From the NCBI GenBank assembly GCA_011391085.1, contig JAABRD010000017.1, positions 32,349-96,348 on the forward strand: a DNA stretch of 64,000 nt. The letters run 5' to 3'. A program made the translations under genes and the position numbers. Shown here piece after piece: positions 1 to 8,149 of this stretch. The DNA comes from Thiotrichaceae bacterium. Lineage in GTDB: Bacteria; Pseudomonadota; Gammaproteobacteria; Beggiatoales; Beggiatoaceae. The notes beneath the pieces are model-generated. The model had not been told where the DNA came from. It was given only the letters and a program-made list of their open reading frames with translations, and searched no databases. The number at the start of each line of letters is the position of its first letter. The first letter of the stretch is position 1.

Positions 1-54
1 GTCCAAAACGTAGCTTTGCCAGGTCACGCACAAAGCTACGCTTTGGACTCCTGG
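1..54. repeat. Palindromic repeat, family A
   Basis: Inverted repeat built on GTCCAAAACGTAGCTTTG and its near-complement AAAGCTACGCTTTGGACTCC. The same unit, alone or as inverted pairs, occurs near 5582, 15962, 24284, 35413, 43743, 44777, 46892, 48309 and 53603, nearly always just outside or at the end of genes. Confidence 0.8.
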
Positions 55-194
55 AACTTTATCTTTACTTTTTTATTTTTCAAATGCAAGACATGGACGT
101 AGTGATTGATTACAAACAGCAAAAGATGACTGTCAATCCCGCGTCCCCCTACGTTGCCAGGACCGTATTAAAGATTCTTTACCACCCTAAATGA
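3..194 (+). CDS. 3' end of a gene entering from the left edge, possibly retropepsin-like
   Basis: A reading frame is open from the window edge and ends in TGA at 192-194, overlapping the ATG of the next gene by four bases (ATGA), the usual sign of translational coupling. The last 36 codons (from ATG 84) contain DMDVVIDYKQQKMTV, which resembles the final strand region of clan AA retropepsin-like aspartic proteases (a hydrophobic FDV-IDY-basic-hydrophobic pattern). Upstream of codon 84 the frame runs through a copy of the AAAGCTACGCTTTGGACTCC palindrome, so the gene may be disrupted, or only the 36-codon piece may be translated. No catalytic residue lies inside the window, so the family assignment is a guess. 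Confidence 0.3.
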   Translation, partial: PKRSFARSRTKLRFGLLELYLYFFIFQMQDMDVVIDYKQQKMTVNPASPYVARTVLKILYHPK

Positions 195-613
195 CAAAGT
201 TTTCTCACTCCCACGGTTTCACCTTACTAGAACTTATCATTGTCCTCTTTATCTTTAGCTTACTCGTGGCTTTTGCGATACCAAAACTCACTCAGTTATC
301 TGACAGTGTGCAAACCGCCTATGAACGAGAAGAGGTATTAATGCGATTAAGTGGACTCAGTTTTCTGGCGTTTCAACAACATCGAGAATTTGATTTAATC
401 AGCTATCCTCCTCCTAAAAGTCCACCAGAAGACTCTCAACGATTGGGGCCAGCACCATTAGAACTTCCAGAAGGTTGGCAAATTCATGCAGAACAACCCA
501 TTCATTTCTTTGCCAGCGGGGCTTGCCAAGGTGGCGTGGTAGAGATACAACATCAGACACAAAAATTTCGAATACAGTTGAAACCTCCCTTTTGTACCCC
601 CATTTATCAGTAA
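191..613 (+). CDS. gspH: Type II secretion minor pseudopilin GspH
   Basis: GspH caps and helps start the short periplasmic pseudopilus that pushes folded substrates through the GspD secretin. The sequence shows a short leader MTKFSHSHG followed by FTLLELIIVLFIFSLL: the prepilin peptidase (GspO/PilD) site is Gly9-Phe10, Glu is present at mature position +5, and a hydrophobic helix spans about residues 10-30. The remaining 110 residues are a small globular domain. At 140 residues it is a little short for GspH. The start overlaps the preceding stop. Gene order with gspI, J, K and L downstream supports GspH rather than a type IV pilin, although the FimT family is an alternative by sequence alone. 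Confidence 0.75.
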   Translation: MTKFSHSHGFTLLELIIVLFIFSLLVAFAIPKLTQLSDSVQTAYEREEVLMRLSGLSFLAFQQHREFDLISYPPPKSPPEDSQRLGPAPLELPEGWQIHAEQPIHFFASGACQGGVVEIQHQTQKFRIQLKPPFCTPIYQ

Positions 614-671
614 ACCCAATCCTTCTTTAGAAAAATAGCAGCAGTTAACTCAAAACGATAAGGAGTTGTTT

Positions 672-995
672 ATGCAATTATCACCTATCTATTTAAAATG
701 GCTGGAAGAAACCCTATGACAAGGGATGCAAGAAGGCATCCAGCAAGGTGTGCAGCAAGGCATCCAGCAAGGCATCCAGCAAGGTGTGCAACAAGGTCTG
801 TTACATGCCCAACAACGTTGGGTGGAAGGAGTGCTAAAATCTCGCTTTGGCGGGATTGACAAGACTTTGGCAAAAGTGATTGACCCCTTGTTGAAACTGT
901 CCCCAGAAGCCGCCGCCCGCTGGCTAGTCGAATCGTCACGCCAGGAATTGGTGGCAAAATTTGGGAAGAGAACAAAGAAGACTGTAGCGGTGTGA
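672..995 (+). pseudogene. Rpn/DUF4351-type (PD-(D/E)XK transposase-like) gene, 3' relic with in-frame stop
   Basis: An AAGGAG ribosome site precedes ATG 672, but codon 16 is TGA (717-719). The frame then continues unbroken from 720 to the TGA at 993-995. The continuation holds a run of Q-x-G repeats (EGIQQGVQQGIQQGIQQG) and then a domain with WVEGVLKSRFGGID and PLLKLSPEAAARWLV, matching the C-terminal region (DUF4351-like) of recombination-promoting nuclease/putative transposase family proteins. The N-terminal nuclease domain is absent. This is a decayed remnant between gspH and gspI; both halves lie in one frame, so a single nonsense change separates them. Confidence 0.7.
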
Positions 996-1056
996 GTAGG
1001 TAATCCCCTGAATTAGAGGCTTCAGCCGCAATGTCATTAAGACTTTCCATATCAAG

Positions 1057-1135
1057 TAGGGTGGATTAAGCGAAGCGTATCCACCTGCGTTGCGTCTCTA
1101 ATGTGGTGGATACGCTTCGCTTAATCCACCCTACC
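1057..1135. repeat. MITE-like palindrome, family B
   Basis: Two arms containing GGATTAAGCGAAGCGTATCC face each other across a loop of about 25 bases, with outer ends TAGGGT/ACCCTA. Copies of the same element occur at 26378-26452 and 55455-55525, and a half copy at 63082-63111. It carries no gene and could form a long hairpin in the transcript between gspH and gspI. Confidence 0.85.
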
Positions 1136-1161
1136 TTATTTGAGGTATCATAAATGTTACT

Positions 1162-1584
1162 ATGAATAAGAAACTACACGGTTTTACCCTCTTAGAAGCA
1201 ATTGTGGCCTTGGTCCTAATGGCCACCACGGGCGTTACTGTATTAAGTTGGATAAATACCAATCTGTTAACTCTCCAACGCTTACAACAGATTCAACAAC
1301 GTCACGAAGCGATTCGTAATGCGTTGACATTTATAGACACCCGCAACCCTCTTGAACAACCGCAAGGGGAAGAAACGGTGGGCGTCTATAAATTTAGTTG
1401 GAATGCCACCGTTGTCGAACCACCCAAAAGTGGTGCCGATGCCAGCGGCGCCAAAACGACCTTTGAAGTGGGTCTCTATGATACCCACATCAAAGTGTTT
1501 TCCAAAGACATTTTCCTAGCTGAATTGACCGTGCGCCAAGTTGGCTATCGACAACTTTATAAAGACATTCCAGATGATTTTTAA
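1162..1584 (+). CDS. gspI: Type II secretion minor pseudopilin GspI
   Basis: GspI forms the pseudopilus tip complex with GspJ and GspK. The leader is MNKKLHG, cleaved before FTLLEAIVALVLMATTGVTVLS, with Glu at +5 and a hydrophobic helix over about residues 8-30. The size (140 residues) is normal for GspI. It lies directly before gspJ, whose ATG at 1574 falls inside the end of this gene, so the two are probably coupled. The 550-base gap to gspH is filled with a dead gene and a palindrome. Confidence 0.8.
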   Translation: MNKKLHGFTLLEAIVALVLMATTGVTVLSWINTNLLTLQRLQQIQQRHEAIRNALTFIDTRNPLEQPQGEETVGVYKFSWNATVVEPPKSGADASGAKTTFEVGLYDTHIKVFSKDIFLAELTVRQVGYRQLYKDIPDDF

Positions 1585-2185
1585 ATTACGGCACCCCAAA
1601 TATCATTTGCATGGTTTCACCCTATTAGAGATGCTAGTCGTCTTAGTGTTGGTCAGCCTCATTAGCACTCTACTATTACAAAGTCTCTCCTATATTTTAC
1701 AATTACGTTCCCATTTGCAGGTCCACCTAGACGATTTACAACATGGCGCCATTCAAGAGGCTTGGTTTCGTAGCACCACCGCGGGAATTATAACCGATTA
1801 TTACGATGGCAAAAATATTTTTCAAGGTACAGAACGAGAATTTAGCGGCTTAACTCTCAACCCATTGGAAGCCAATTTAGGTGCCTTGTCTCCGTTTGCT
1901 TGGCAATTACAAACCGAAGGTGGACGAACCAGTTTACGTTATCGCAAAAGTGATGGCGAGTATTGGGAAGTAGCCAGTTGGACCGGTGAACCAGGAACGT
2001 TTCGTTATATGGATATACAAGGAAAATGGCACACCCAATGGCCACCTCCATTTTTCAGTGAAACGCCTCCTCAAATTCCGCGTTTCATTTTACTAGAAGC
2101 GCAACGTCGTCAAACTGCTATGACCTGGATGGTACAACTGGCGGACCGCAATATAGCTAGATTTGATAATCGTGGAAAGGACTGA
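1574..2185 (+). CDS. gspJ: Type II secretion minor pseudopilin GspJ
   Basis: GspJ is the second member of the GspI-J-K tip complex. I chose ATG 1574, overlapping gspI by 11 bases, because it gives a short leader (MIFKLRHPKYHLHG) before the cleavage site and FTLLEMLVVLVLVSLISTLL. An alternative TTG at 1541 would add 11 residues and is less likely. Glu sits at +5 and a hydrophobic helix covers about residues 15-36. The remaining 165 residues form the globular domain, with a W-rich middle (FAWQLQTEGG, YWEVASW) and a C-terminal EAQRRQTAMTWMVQLADR segment. The length of 203 residues fits GspJ. Confidence 0.8.
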   Translation: MIFKLRHPKYHLHGFTLLEMLVVLVLVSLISTLLLQSLSYILQLRSHLQVHLDDLQHGAIQEAWFRSTTAGIITDYYDGKNIFQGTEREFSGLTLNPLEANLGALSPFAWQLQTEGGRTSLRYRKSDGEYWEVASWTGEPGTFRYMDIQGKWHTQWPPPFFSETPPQIPRFILLEAQRRQTAMTWMVQLADRNIARFDNRGKD

Positions 2186-2199
2186 GAACTCCTGTCTCT

Positions 2200-2360
2200 G
2201 GTAGTGATGCAATCTGGGTGGTTTACCCTCACCCCCGGCCCCTCTCCCTACGGGCGTGGGGAGAAAACCACTGGTGCCGCCGTTCCCCCCACGCCCTCTG
2301 GGAGAGGGGCCGGGGGTGAGGGAAACTCTATGAATATCACCCAGATTGCATCACTACCCT
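2200..2360. repeat. Nested palindrome, family C, with GC-rich core
   Basis: The outer arms are GTAGTGATGCAATCTGGGTG and its complement. Between them lies a second inverted pair (CTCACCCCCGGCCCCTCTCC / GGAGAGGGGCCGGGGGTGAG). The same outer arms frame different cores near 42141, 42510, 52501 and 61264, and the GC-rich core occurs alone at 53818-53917. This is typical of layered MITE insertion. It separates gspJ from gspK. Just after it, 2365-2394 contains a short TATTCAT heptamer run ending at the gspK start. Confidence 0.85.
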
Positions 2361-2394
2361 GTCTCTATTATTCATTATTCATTATTCATTCACA

Positions 2395-3474
2395 ATGCGT
2401 CCCCCTCAAACCGGTTTCATCTTAGTCACCACCGTCTGGATGCTGGCCATCCTAACAATTGCGGCGGGTTTCTTCGCCCTCTGGACCCAACGCGCCCTCG
2501 ATATTGCCCAATCTCTACAAGAAGATGTGCAAGGAGAGATTGATATGTATAATACCAAGTCAACGATTTGCTACTTGTTTAGCACCCAACGAATGACCAT
2601 TGGTGGTTTAACTGTTCCACTTCCCAAAACTGAGAAAGAGACTAAAAGTTTATCAAAGAAAATGGTTGAACAAGTCCTCACCGATTATTATAATGACCCG
2701 GCCAAGGGTACCGAAATCGTTTTAGATGACCGTCCCTATTTTGGTCAAGGGAAAGCTTTCTTTGCTATGCAAGATGTAGGAGGTTTGCTGAATTTAAATG
2801 TGGCCCCAGGGGAGATGATAAGTCGTCTCTTGGGTACGTTAGGCGTAGCTGAGGATTTACGCGACCCCTTGTTAGCAAAATTGCAAGATTACATGGACTT
2901 AGATGATTTACATCGTCTCAATGGGGCGGAATCCTATCATTATCGTCAAGCCCATTTACCACCACCAACGAATCACTATTTGACGAATCCGTTGGAAAGC
3001 ATACGCATTTTGGAATGGGACAAGCAACCTGGGTTATGGGAAAATAACGCCCTTGTTCAATTGACTCAAACTCTGGTATCATTGCATCCCAATTTTAACA
3101 CTGCCCCCGCCAAAGTATTGCAAGCGGCTTATAATATGGATGCAGAACATACAGAAAAGTTTATCAAACTGCGTCAAACCACGCCCTTTTACGACTTGGA
3201 TCTGATTTCTCAAGTGGCGGAAGTCAATATTGATATGGACCCGTTTGACGCCAATTACTATCCGGCGGATGTGTTGCGACTGACGCTTTGGTATCAAGAT
3301 TGGCATCAAATGCGGCAATTTTTCCTCAGATCGGATCCAAAAGGGAATACTTCTAAACCCTGGGTCATAGAATATTCTTTCGAATCCAAGTTACTTCCTA
3401 GTTATACCGAAACCTTACCTCGCCATGCCCAAACGACTCTTTTCCACTCCGCGTTATCTTCAGAAACGCCATGA
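2395..3474 (+). CDS. gspK: Type II secretion minor pseudopilin GspK
   Basis: GspK is the large tip pseudopilin. Its leader is short (MRPPQTG) and is followed by FILVTTVWMLAILTIAAGFFALW. The +5 residue is Thr rather than Glu, as is usual for GspK, the one pseudopilin that lacks Glu5. The big periplasmic part includes the family's DVGGLLNLNVAPGE stretch near residue 130, then the LQDYMDLDD region and a helical (SAM-like) segment. The size is 359 residues, slightly above 300-330. The gene overlaps gspL by 50 bases in another frame, so translation is likely coupled. The N-terminus is preceded by a heptamer-repeat tract that may have replaced the native leader region. Confidence 0.8.
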   Translation: MRPPQTGFILVTTVWMLAILTIAAGFFALWTQRALDIAQSLQEDVQGEIDMYNTKSTICYLFSTQRMTIGGLTVPLPKTEKETKSLSKKMVEQVLTDYYNDPAKGTEIVLDDRPYFGQGKAFFAMQDVGGLLNLNVAPGEMISRLLGTLGVAEDLRDPLLAKLQDYMDLDDLHRLNGAESYHYRQAHLPPPTNHYLTNPLESIRILEWDKQPGLWENNALVQLTQTLVSLHPNFNTAPAKVLQAAYNMDAEHTEKFIKLRQTTPFYDLDLISQVAEVNIDMDPFDANYYPADVLRLTLWYQDWHQMRQFFLRSDPKGNTSKPWVIEYSFESKLLPSYTETLPRHAQTTLFHSALSSETP

Positions 3475-4477
3475 ACTTGTGACTCCCGAACAACGCGGTA
3501 AAAATCGTTGTGAATGGGTGCTATGTCGCAGTGTGTGTCACTACCAATTATGGTCACTCACCGAGATTCCAGCGTCTCGGCGAAGTAGTGTATTGCAATT
3601 GAAAATGCAACAATGGAGCCCTTTTTCTGAATATGATAGCTACCAAGTGTGGCAAGGAGGACAGGTACAAGTATGGATTTGGGATAAACAGAAGCAACAG
3701 CAGTTACTTGCTGAAACGGGTATCAAGAAAGCCTCTCTAATCCCTGAAACGCTTTTGCGTCCGAAGGCGACGACAGAGGTGGTACAATTAGTCGACAGTA
3801 TGGAAGGTATCGAAGGTCAAATTTGGAAAGACGGATTACTGGTTGGTAGCCGCTGGTGGCCGCAATTACCTAGTCAAACTGAATGGGAACACTTTCAACG
3901 GGCGCATGGTTTGCCAGCCCTTCCACAACTGCCCTCCGTGGTTGAACAACCCCTATTAGACCGACCTTGGGGACGCCATACCGCCCGTGCTGGGAGTCAA
4001 TGGACGGCTGTACAAGAGAGGTTCGCGGTGTTGTTAGGCATCGCTATTTTCACCGTCTTCTTGACTTGGGAAATGGTAGGTATCTTCAAATGGAAACCTG
4101 CTTTAACGACGGTGCGAACGCAAATTGAAGAGTTAACGGAAAAGATGGCACCGATTCTAAAAGCCCGTAATCAAGCGATGACCGATAAGCAATTGATTGA
4201 ATCACAATTGGCATTGAATCCTTATCCATCGCAAATTGAACTAATGACTCAAGTGATAGAAAAATTGCCCGGTCCAGAAGCCAAGTTATTAGAATGGGAC
4301 TATCAAACTGGGGTGTTGAGTTTCACAGTGGAAGTGAATCAACCGGATCCGACCTTTTATGTGAAAACGTTTCAAGCGTTGCCCGTTTTTAAAGAAGTCA
4401 AAGCCAAAGTTGGAAGCGGCGCCCGGGCGAATCTGATTGTGATTAGTATGGAAGTGAAGCTGGTGAATGACAATTGA
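3425..4477 (+). CDS. gspL: Type II secretion inner-membrane protein GspL-like
   Basis: GspL anchors the ATPase GspE to the membrane and links it to the periplasmic pseudopilus machinery. The protein has an N-terminal cytoplasmic part of about 195 residues, one transmembrane helix (FAVLLGIAIFTVFLTWEMVG, about 198-217), a helical linker (TVRTQIEELTEKMAPILKAR) and a small periplasmic ferredoxin-like domain, the PilN/GspL plan. Sequence match is weak, so the call rests on topology and on position right after gspK. No separate gspM follows; repeats start directly after the stop. It could also be named a PilN-domain protein. Confidence 0.65.
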   Translation: MPKRLFSTPRYLQKRHELVTPEQRGKNRCEWVLCRSVCHYQLWSLTEIPASRRSSVLQLKMQQWSPFSEYDSYQVWQGGQVQVWIWDKQKQQQLLAETGIKKASLIPETLLRPKATTEVVQLVDSMEGIEGQIWKDGLLVGSRWWPQLPSQTEWEHFQRAHGLPALPQLPSVVEQPLLDRPWGRHTARAGSQWTAVQERFAVLLGIAIFTVFLTWEMVGIFKWKPALTTVRTQIEELTEKMAPILKARNQAMTDKQLIESQLALNPYPSQIELMTQVIEKLPGPEAKLLEWDYQTGVLSFTVEVNQPDPTFYVKTFQALPVFKEVKAKVGSGARANLIVISMEVKLVNDN

Positions 4478-4490
4478 TAACGGTTACCCT

Positions 4491-4785
4491 CACTGGTGGA
4501 CTAGAGGCTTCAGCCGGATGGCGTTGGACTAGAGGCTTCAGCCGGGGGCCAGGCTACGGTGGACTAGAGGCTTCAGCCGGGGGCCAGGCTACGGTGGACT
4601 AGAAGCTTCAGCCGGGGGCGGGGCCCCGCAATTTCAATTCTGTTCTGCACCCACCGGCTAAAGCCTCTAGTCCACCGCGACCCTCCCACCGGCGCAGTTC
4701 CACACCGGCTAAAGCCTCTAGTCCACCGCAACCCTCCCACCGGCGCAGTCCCCCACCGGCTAAAGCCTCTAGTCCACCGTAGAAA
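4491..4785. repeat. Array of family D palindrome units
   Basis: About four direct copies of a 30-40 base unit containing GGACTAGAGGCTTCAGCCGG are followed by about three copies in the opposite sense (CCGGCTAAAGCCTCTAGTCC), separated by GCAATTTCAATTCTGTTCTG. The whole could fold into one long hairpin. This is the most frequent repeat in the window (also near 12403, 14240, 16834, 19190, 21943, 37307, 44085, 49561, 52140 and 63880). It fills the gap between gspL and the methyltransferase gene. Confidence 0.85.
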
Positions 4786-4801
4786 TTTTTCAACTTAAAC
4801 C

Positions 4802-5581
4802 ATGAACACCATAACTTGGAAAGACCTATTTTCAAAACAAGCCCAGAATTACGCCAAATATCGTCCTTACTATCCTCAAGAACTTTACCATTTCCTGGTC
4901 AATTTGGTAGAAGAGAGAAAGGTTGCCTGGGATTGTGGGACTGGCAACGGTCAAGTGGCCACTCAACTGGCCGCGTTTTTTGACCAGGTGATTGCCACCG
5001 ATGCCAGTTCCTCTCAATTGGCCCAGGCAACTCAGTTACCCAATCTTGAGTATCGCGTGGCCACGGCGGAACAATCGGGGTTGCGTTCACAATCGATTAA
5101 TTTTATCAGTGTTGCACAAGCCATTCATTGGTTTCATTTTGACTCATTTTACCAAGAAGTGCGTCGAGTGGCGGTGCCAAACGCAGTGATTGCCGTGTGG
5201 GGCTATGGACTACTCAATATTTCAGCACCCGTAGATGAGGTGTTACATCACTTATATTCTCACCTGTTAGACCCCTACTGGGAGTTGGAAAGGAGACATT
5301 TGGACCAATCTTATCAAACCATTCCTTTCCCTTTCCCGACGTTGAACACACCTTCGTTCACCATGCAATCATTTTGGAATTTGGCCGAATTGTTGGGATA
5401 TTTAAACACCTGGTCAGCGGTTCAAAAATTCCAAGAAGTTCATCATGAGAGTCCATTGGAGGAGATAACCAACGATTTGCAAAACCGTTGGGGAGAGGCT
5501 TCAGCATCAAAACTGATTCAATGGGAGATTTATTTGAAGGTGGGAAAAGTGAATGCCAGCGACAGGAGTTCAATGCGTTAG
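4802..5581 (+). CDS. Class I SAM-dependent methyltransferase
   Basis: A cytosolic methyltransferase of the UbiE/YafE-like superfamily; the substrate cannot be told. Motif I is AWDCGTGNGQVATQL (residues about 41-55), followed by the acidic ribose-binding position in VIATDASSSQLAQA and a motif IV-like FISVAQAIHWF around residue 100, the arrangement of the methyltransferase type 11 domain. The length of 259 residues is normal. It stands alone between repeat arrays and is convergent with htpG, so it is probably its own transcription unit. The last codons run into a family A palindrome. Confidence 0.75.
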   Translation: MNTITWKDLFSKQAQNYAKYRPYYPQELYHFLVNLVEERKVAWDCGTGNGQVATQLAAFFDQVIATDASSSQLAQATQLPNLEYRVATAEQSGLRSQSINFISVAQAIHWFHFDSFYQEVRRVAVPNAVIAVWGYGLLNISAPVDEVLHHLYSHLLDPYWELERRHLDQSYQTIPFPFPTLNTPSFTMQSFWNLAELLGYLNTWSAVQKFQEVHHESPLEEITNDLQNRWGEASASKLIQWEIYLKVGKVNASDRSSMR

Positions 5582-5616
5582 CTTTGTTTTGACAAAGCTA
5601 CGCTTTGGACTCCTGG
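5582..5616. repeat. Family A palindrome between convergent genes
   Basis: GCTTTGTTTTGACAAAGC pairs with itself and is followed by TACGCTTTGGACTCCTGG. It lies between two convergent stops (methyltransferase and htpG) and may serve as a bidirectional terminator, although no clear T-run follows the stem. Confidence 0.55.
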
Positions 5617-5625
5617 AGAAAATGT

Positions 5626-7557
5626 TTAGTCCGGCAAAATCAGCCGTGACGCGGGTTTTACCATCCCCATAAACATCTGATTGAGACGGTTGACAAAGGT
5701 GGCGGGGTCATCCAATTGGCCCCCTTCACTTAACAACGCCTGGTCAAATAAAATCCAAACCCAGTCGTTGAACCGCACCTCATCCTGTTCCGTTTGGAGA
5801 GTTTCTAACAATGGGTGATGCGGGTTAATTTCAAAAATCCGCTTACTACCACCCATCATCGGTTGACCGGCAGCTTTGAGGAGGCGTTCTAAATGCACAT
5901 CCATGCCGTTTTCGTCGGCCACCAAACATGCGGGTGACGTGGTGAGACGATAGGTGACGCGAACTTCTTTGACTTTGTCACCTAAGACATTTTTGATGCG
6001 TTCAACCAGCGGTTTCAATTCCGTGGAGGCTTGTTCGGTTTCCTTCTTCTCGGCGTCATTTCCTAAATTACCTAAATCCAGTTGTCCTTTGGTGACCGAT
6101 TGCAATTTTTTGCCTTCAAATTCGGTCAGATTGGAGACGACCCATTCATCTACGGGTTCATGCAAGAGGAGGACTTCAATCTCTTTCTTGCGGAAAATTT
6201 CTAAATGGGGACTGTTTTTGGCAGCGGCGAACCCTTCGGCAGTGATGTAGTAAATCTTCTCTTGCCCTTCTTTCATGCGGCCAATGTAGTCTTCCAGAGA
6301 GACTGCCGAAGAGGGGTTGTCGTCGTGTGTGCTAGAGAGGCGTAATAATTTGGCGACTCGTTCCCGGTTACCGTGGTCGTCCACGATGCCTTCTTTAAAG
6401 ACGCGCCCAAATTCTTTCCAGAAGGTGGCGTAGCGGTCTGGTTCATTTTTGGCCAGTCCTTCCAACGCACCTAAGACTTTTTTCACGGCGCCAGAACGAA
6501 TGTTATCAATTTGCTTGTTGTGTTGTAACATTTCGCGGGAGATATTCAATGGCAGGTCGTTGCTGTCAATGACGCCGCGAATGAAGCGCAGGTAGGGAGG
6601 CAACAGTTTTTCGTTGTCGTCCATGATAAAGATGCGCCGCACGTATAGTTTTACGCCTCGACGGTTGGTGCGGTCCCACAAATCAAAGGGGGCGCGGGCA
6701 GGAATGAAGAACAGGGTGGTGTATTCGTTGGTGCCCTCGACTTTGGTATGAATGTGCGTCAAAGGGGCTTCAAAGTCGTGGGCGATGTGCTTGTAAAACT
6801 CGGTATATTCTTCTTCCGTAACTTCTCCTTTGGCCAGCGCCCACAGGGCTTTGGTAGAGTTGACGACTTCTTCTTCAATCGTCTTCTCATTGTTGTCCTT
6901 GTCGGTGGTGATTTTCGGCATCACGATGGGCCAGGTGATGTGGTCGGAATATTTTTTGACGATGCCACGCAGACGATATTCTTGTAGAAATTCGTCTTCG
7001 TCAGGGCGCAAGTGTAGGATAACTTCGGTGCCACGCGAGGGACGTTCCACCGTCTCAATAGAGTAGTCACCTTCGCCTGCTGACTCCCATCTGACGCCAT
7101 GTTCAGGTCCGACACCGGCCCGGCGGGTGTATAAGGTGACTTTGTCGGCCACAATGAATGAGGAGTAAAAACCGACTCCAAATTGGCCAATGAGTTGGGT
7201 ATCTTTGGCTTGGTCGCCGGTGAGGGCTTTGAAAAATTGTTGGGTGCCAGATTTGGCGATGGTGCCGATGTTGTCTATCACCTCGTCACGGGACATGCCA
7301 ACGCCGTTGTCTCGCACGGTGATGGTGCGTGCGTCTTTATTGATTTCTATCCACATTTTCAGTTCTGATTGGCCTTCATACAGGGCGTCATCTGAAAGGG
7401 CGAAAAATCGCAGTTTGTCATTGGCATCAGACCCGTTGGAAATTAATTCGCGCAGAAAAATTTCCTTGTTGCTATACAAGGAATGAATCATTAAATCCAG
7501 CAGTTGTTTGATTTCGGTTTGAAAACCGAGGGTTTCTTTATGGGCTTGAACTGTCAT
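5626..7557 (-). CDS. htpG: Hsp90 family molecular chaperone HtpG
   Basis: Cytosolic ATP-dependent chaperone acting as a dimer on late folding intermediates. The GHKL ATPase domain is intact: [18 protein letters not shown] (catalytic Glu and Mg-binding Asn; the usual Ala after ISN is Gly here), [15 protein letters not shown] and the [10 protein letters not shown] lid segment. The middle domain carries the conserved [11 protein letters not shown] loop, and the C-terminal dimerisation domain ends at ASRLILPD. At 643 residues it is full length. It is monocistronic, with the sigma-32-type promoter described at 7607-7634 about 50 bases upstream. No strong Shine-Dalgarno is visible before the ATG. 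Confidence 0.97.
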   Translation of the reverse strand: MTVQAHKETLGFQTEIKQLLDLMIHSLYSNKEIFLRELISNGSDANDKLRFFALSDDALYEGQSELKMWIEINKDARTITVRDNGVGMSRDEVIDNIGTIAKSGTQQFFKALTGDQAKDTQLIGQFGVGFYSSFIVADKVTLYTRRAGVGPEHGVRWESAGEGDYSIETVERPSRGTEVILHLRPDEDEFLQEYRLRGIVKKYSDHITWPIVMPKITTDKDNNEKTIEEEVVNSTKALWALAKGEVTEEEYTEFYKHIAHDFEAPLTHIHTKVEGTNEYTTLFFIPARAPFDLWDRTNRRGVKLYVRRIFIMDDNEKLLPPYLRFIRGVIDSNDLPLNISREMLQHNKQIDNIRSGAVKKVLGALEGLAKNEPDRYATFWKEFGRVFKEGIVDDHGNRERVAKLLRLSSTHDDNPSSAVSLEDYIGRMKEGQEKIYYITAEGFAAAKNSPHLEIFRKKEIEVLLLHEPVDEWVVSNLTEFEGKKLQSVTKGQLDLGNLGNDAEKKETEQASTELKPLVERIKNVLGDKVKEVRVTYRLTTSPACLVADENGMDVHLERLLKAAGQPMMGGSKRIFEINPHHPLLETLQTEQDEVRFNDWVWILFDQALLSEGGQLDDPATFVNRLNQMFMGMVKPASRLILPD

Positions 7558-7606
7558 AGTGGTGTTTGAAAACGTTGTGGTACCTGAAAATGTGAATGTG
7601 CCTAAA

Positions 7607-7634
7607 ATATAGGGCTACGCGGGGGAGTTTCAAG
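7607..7634 (-). promoter_or_regulatory. Sigma-32-type heat-shock promoter of htpG
   Basis: On the minus strand CTTGAAA (7634-7628) and CCCTATAT (7614-7607) are separated by 13 bases, close to the sigma-32 consensus (CTTGAAA, 13-15 bases, CCCCATNT). The site ends 50 bases before the htpG start codon. Confidence 0.75.
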
Positions 7635-7879
7635 GTCAAGTCATGGGCAAACGTTTTCTGGGTTGTCTATGACTGGTTTAGCATGACAGACAGTTGGGTA
7701 GTTTATTCCTACAAGGCTATCCACATTTTTTTATTTTATTTTCAAATCCTTAAAAAATACTTTGAATGACCCGCTTGAAAATATGCTGTCATAACCCCAT
7801 GTTATGTGGCATGTCACTGTTTTCAAAATTAGTCAAGCATGAACTGAACGAGAACATCTGAATCCAAATAATACCATAT

Positions 7880-8029
7880 ATGGCCACTTCTTCTGAAGTA
7901 TTAAACCGGCGCCGGGCCGGGATTTTACTGCACATCACCTCGCTACCCTCCACGTTGGGATTGGGTTCATTGGGCAAACACGCTTATCGGTTTATTGATA
8001 ATTTCCATAAGTGTGTTGTGTCTGTGTAG
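7880..8029 (+). pseudogene. malQ: malQ (4-alpha-glucanotransferase) 5' fragment
   Basis: A 49-codon frame from ATG 7880 contains RRRAGILLHITSLPS, LGSLGKHAYRFIDNF and then diverges (HKCVVSV, stop). This is the characteristic N-terminus of amylomaltase MalQ, which normally continues for about 450 more residues. Nothing downstream in any frame continues it; instead the ATPase/PIN cassette begins. The break near 8005 is therefore likely the left junction of that cassette or of a rearrangement. The window also has glgC at 50.8 kb, so glycogen metabolism exists in this organism. Confidence 0.7.
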
Positions 8030-8149
8030 CAGGTGTTATCTATTCATTGCTGGCATCAAGTGTAAAATTGAGTATAAATTAGAACCTCTTAATCAAGATT
8101 TTCTATTGTCCTACCAAAATAATTATTGAAATAATACGCACATTGGGGA

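Noticed and set aside
685..1050. Minus-strand frame opposite the Rpn relic
   Set aside because: Shadow of the Q-x-G repeat region; composition reflects the repeat.
2204..2425. Plus-strand frame across the family C element
   Set aside because: Mostly palindrome sequence; the gspK start overlaps it.
4491..4785. Regular repeats that might be a CRISPR array
   Set aside because: Units change orientation, spacers are not unique and the units recur throughout the window as hairpins.
4608..4835. Minus-strand frame of 75 codons rich in GGLEALAGG
   Set aside because: It is a translation of the family D repeat array; no gene-like features or ribosome site.
7789..7977. Minus-strand frame of 62 codons
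   Set aside because: Lies opposite the convincing malQ N-terminal fragment on the plus strand.
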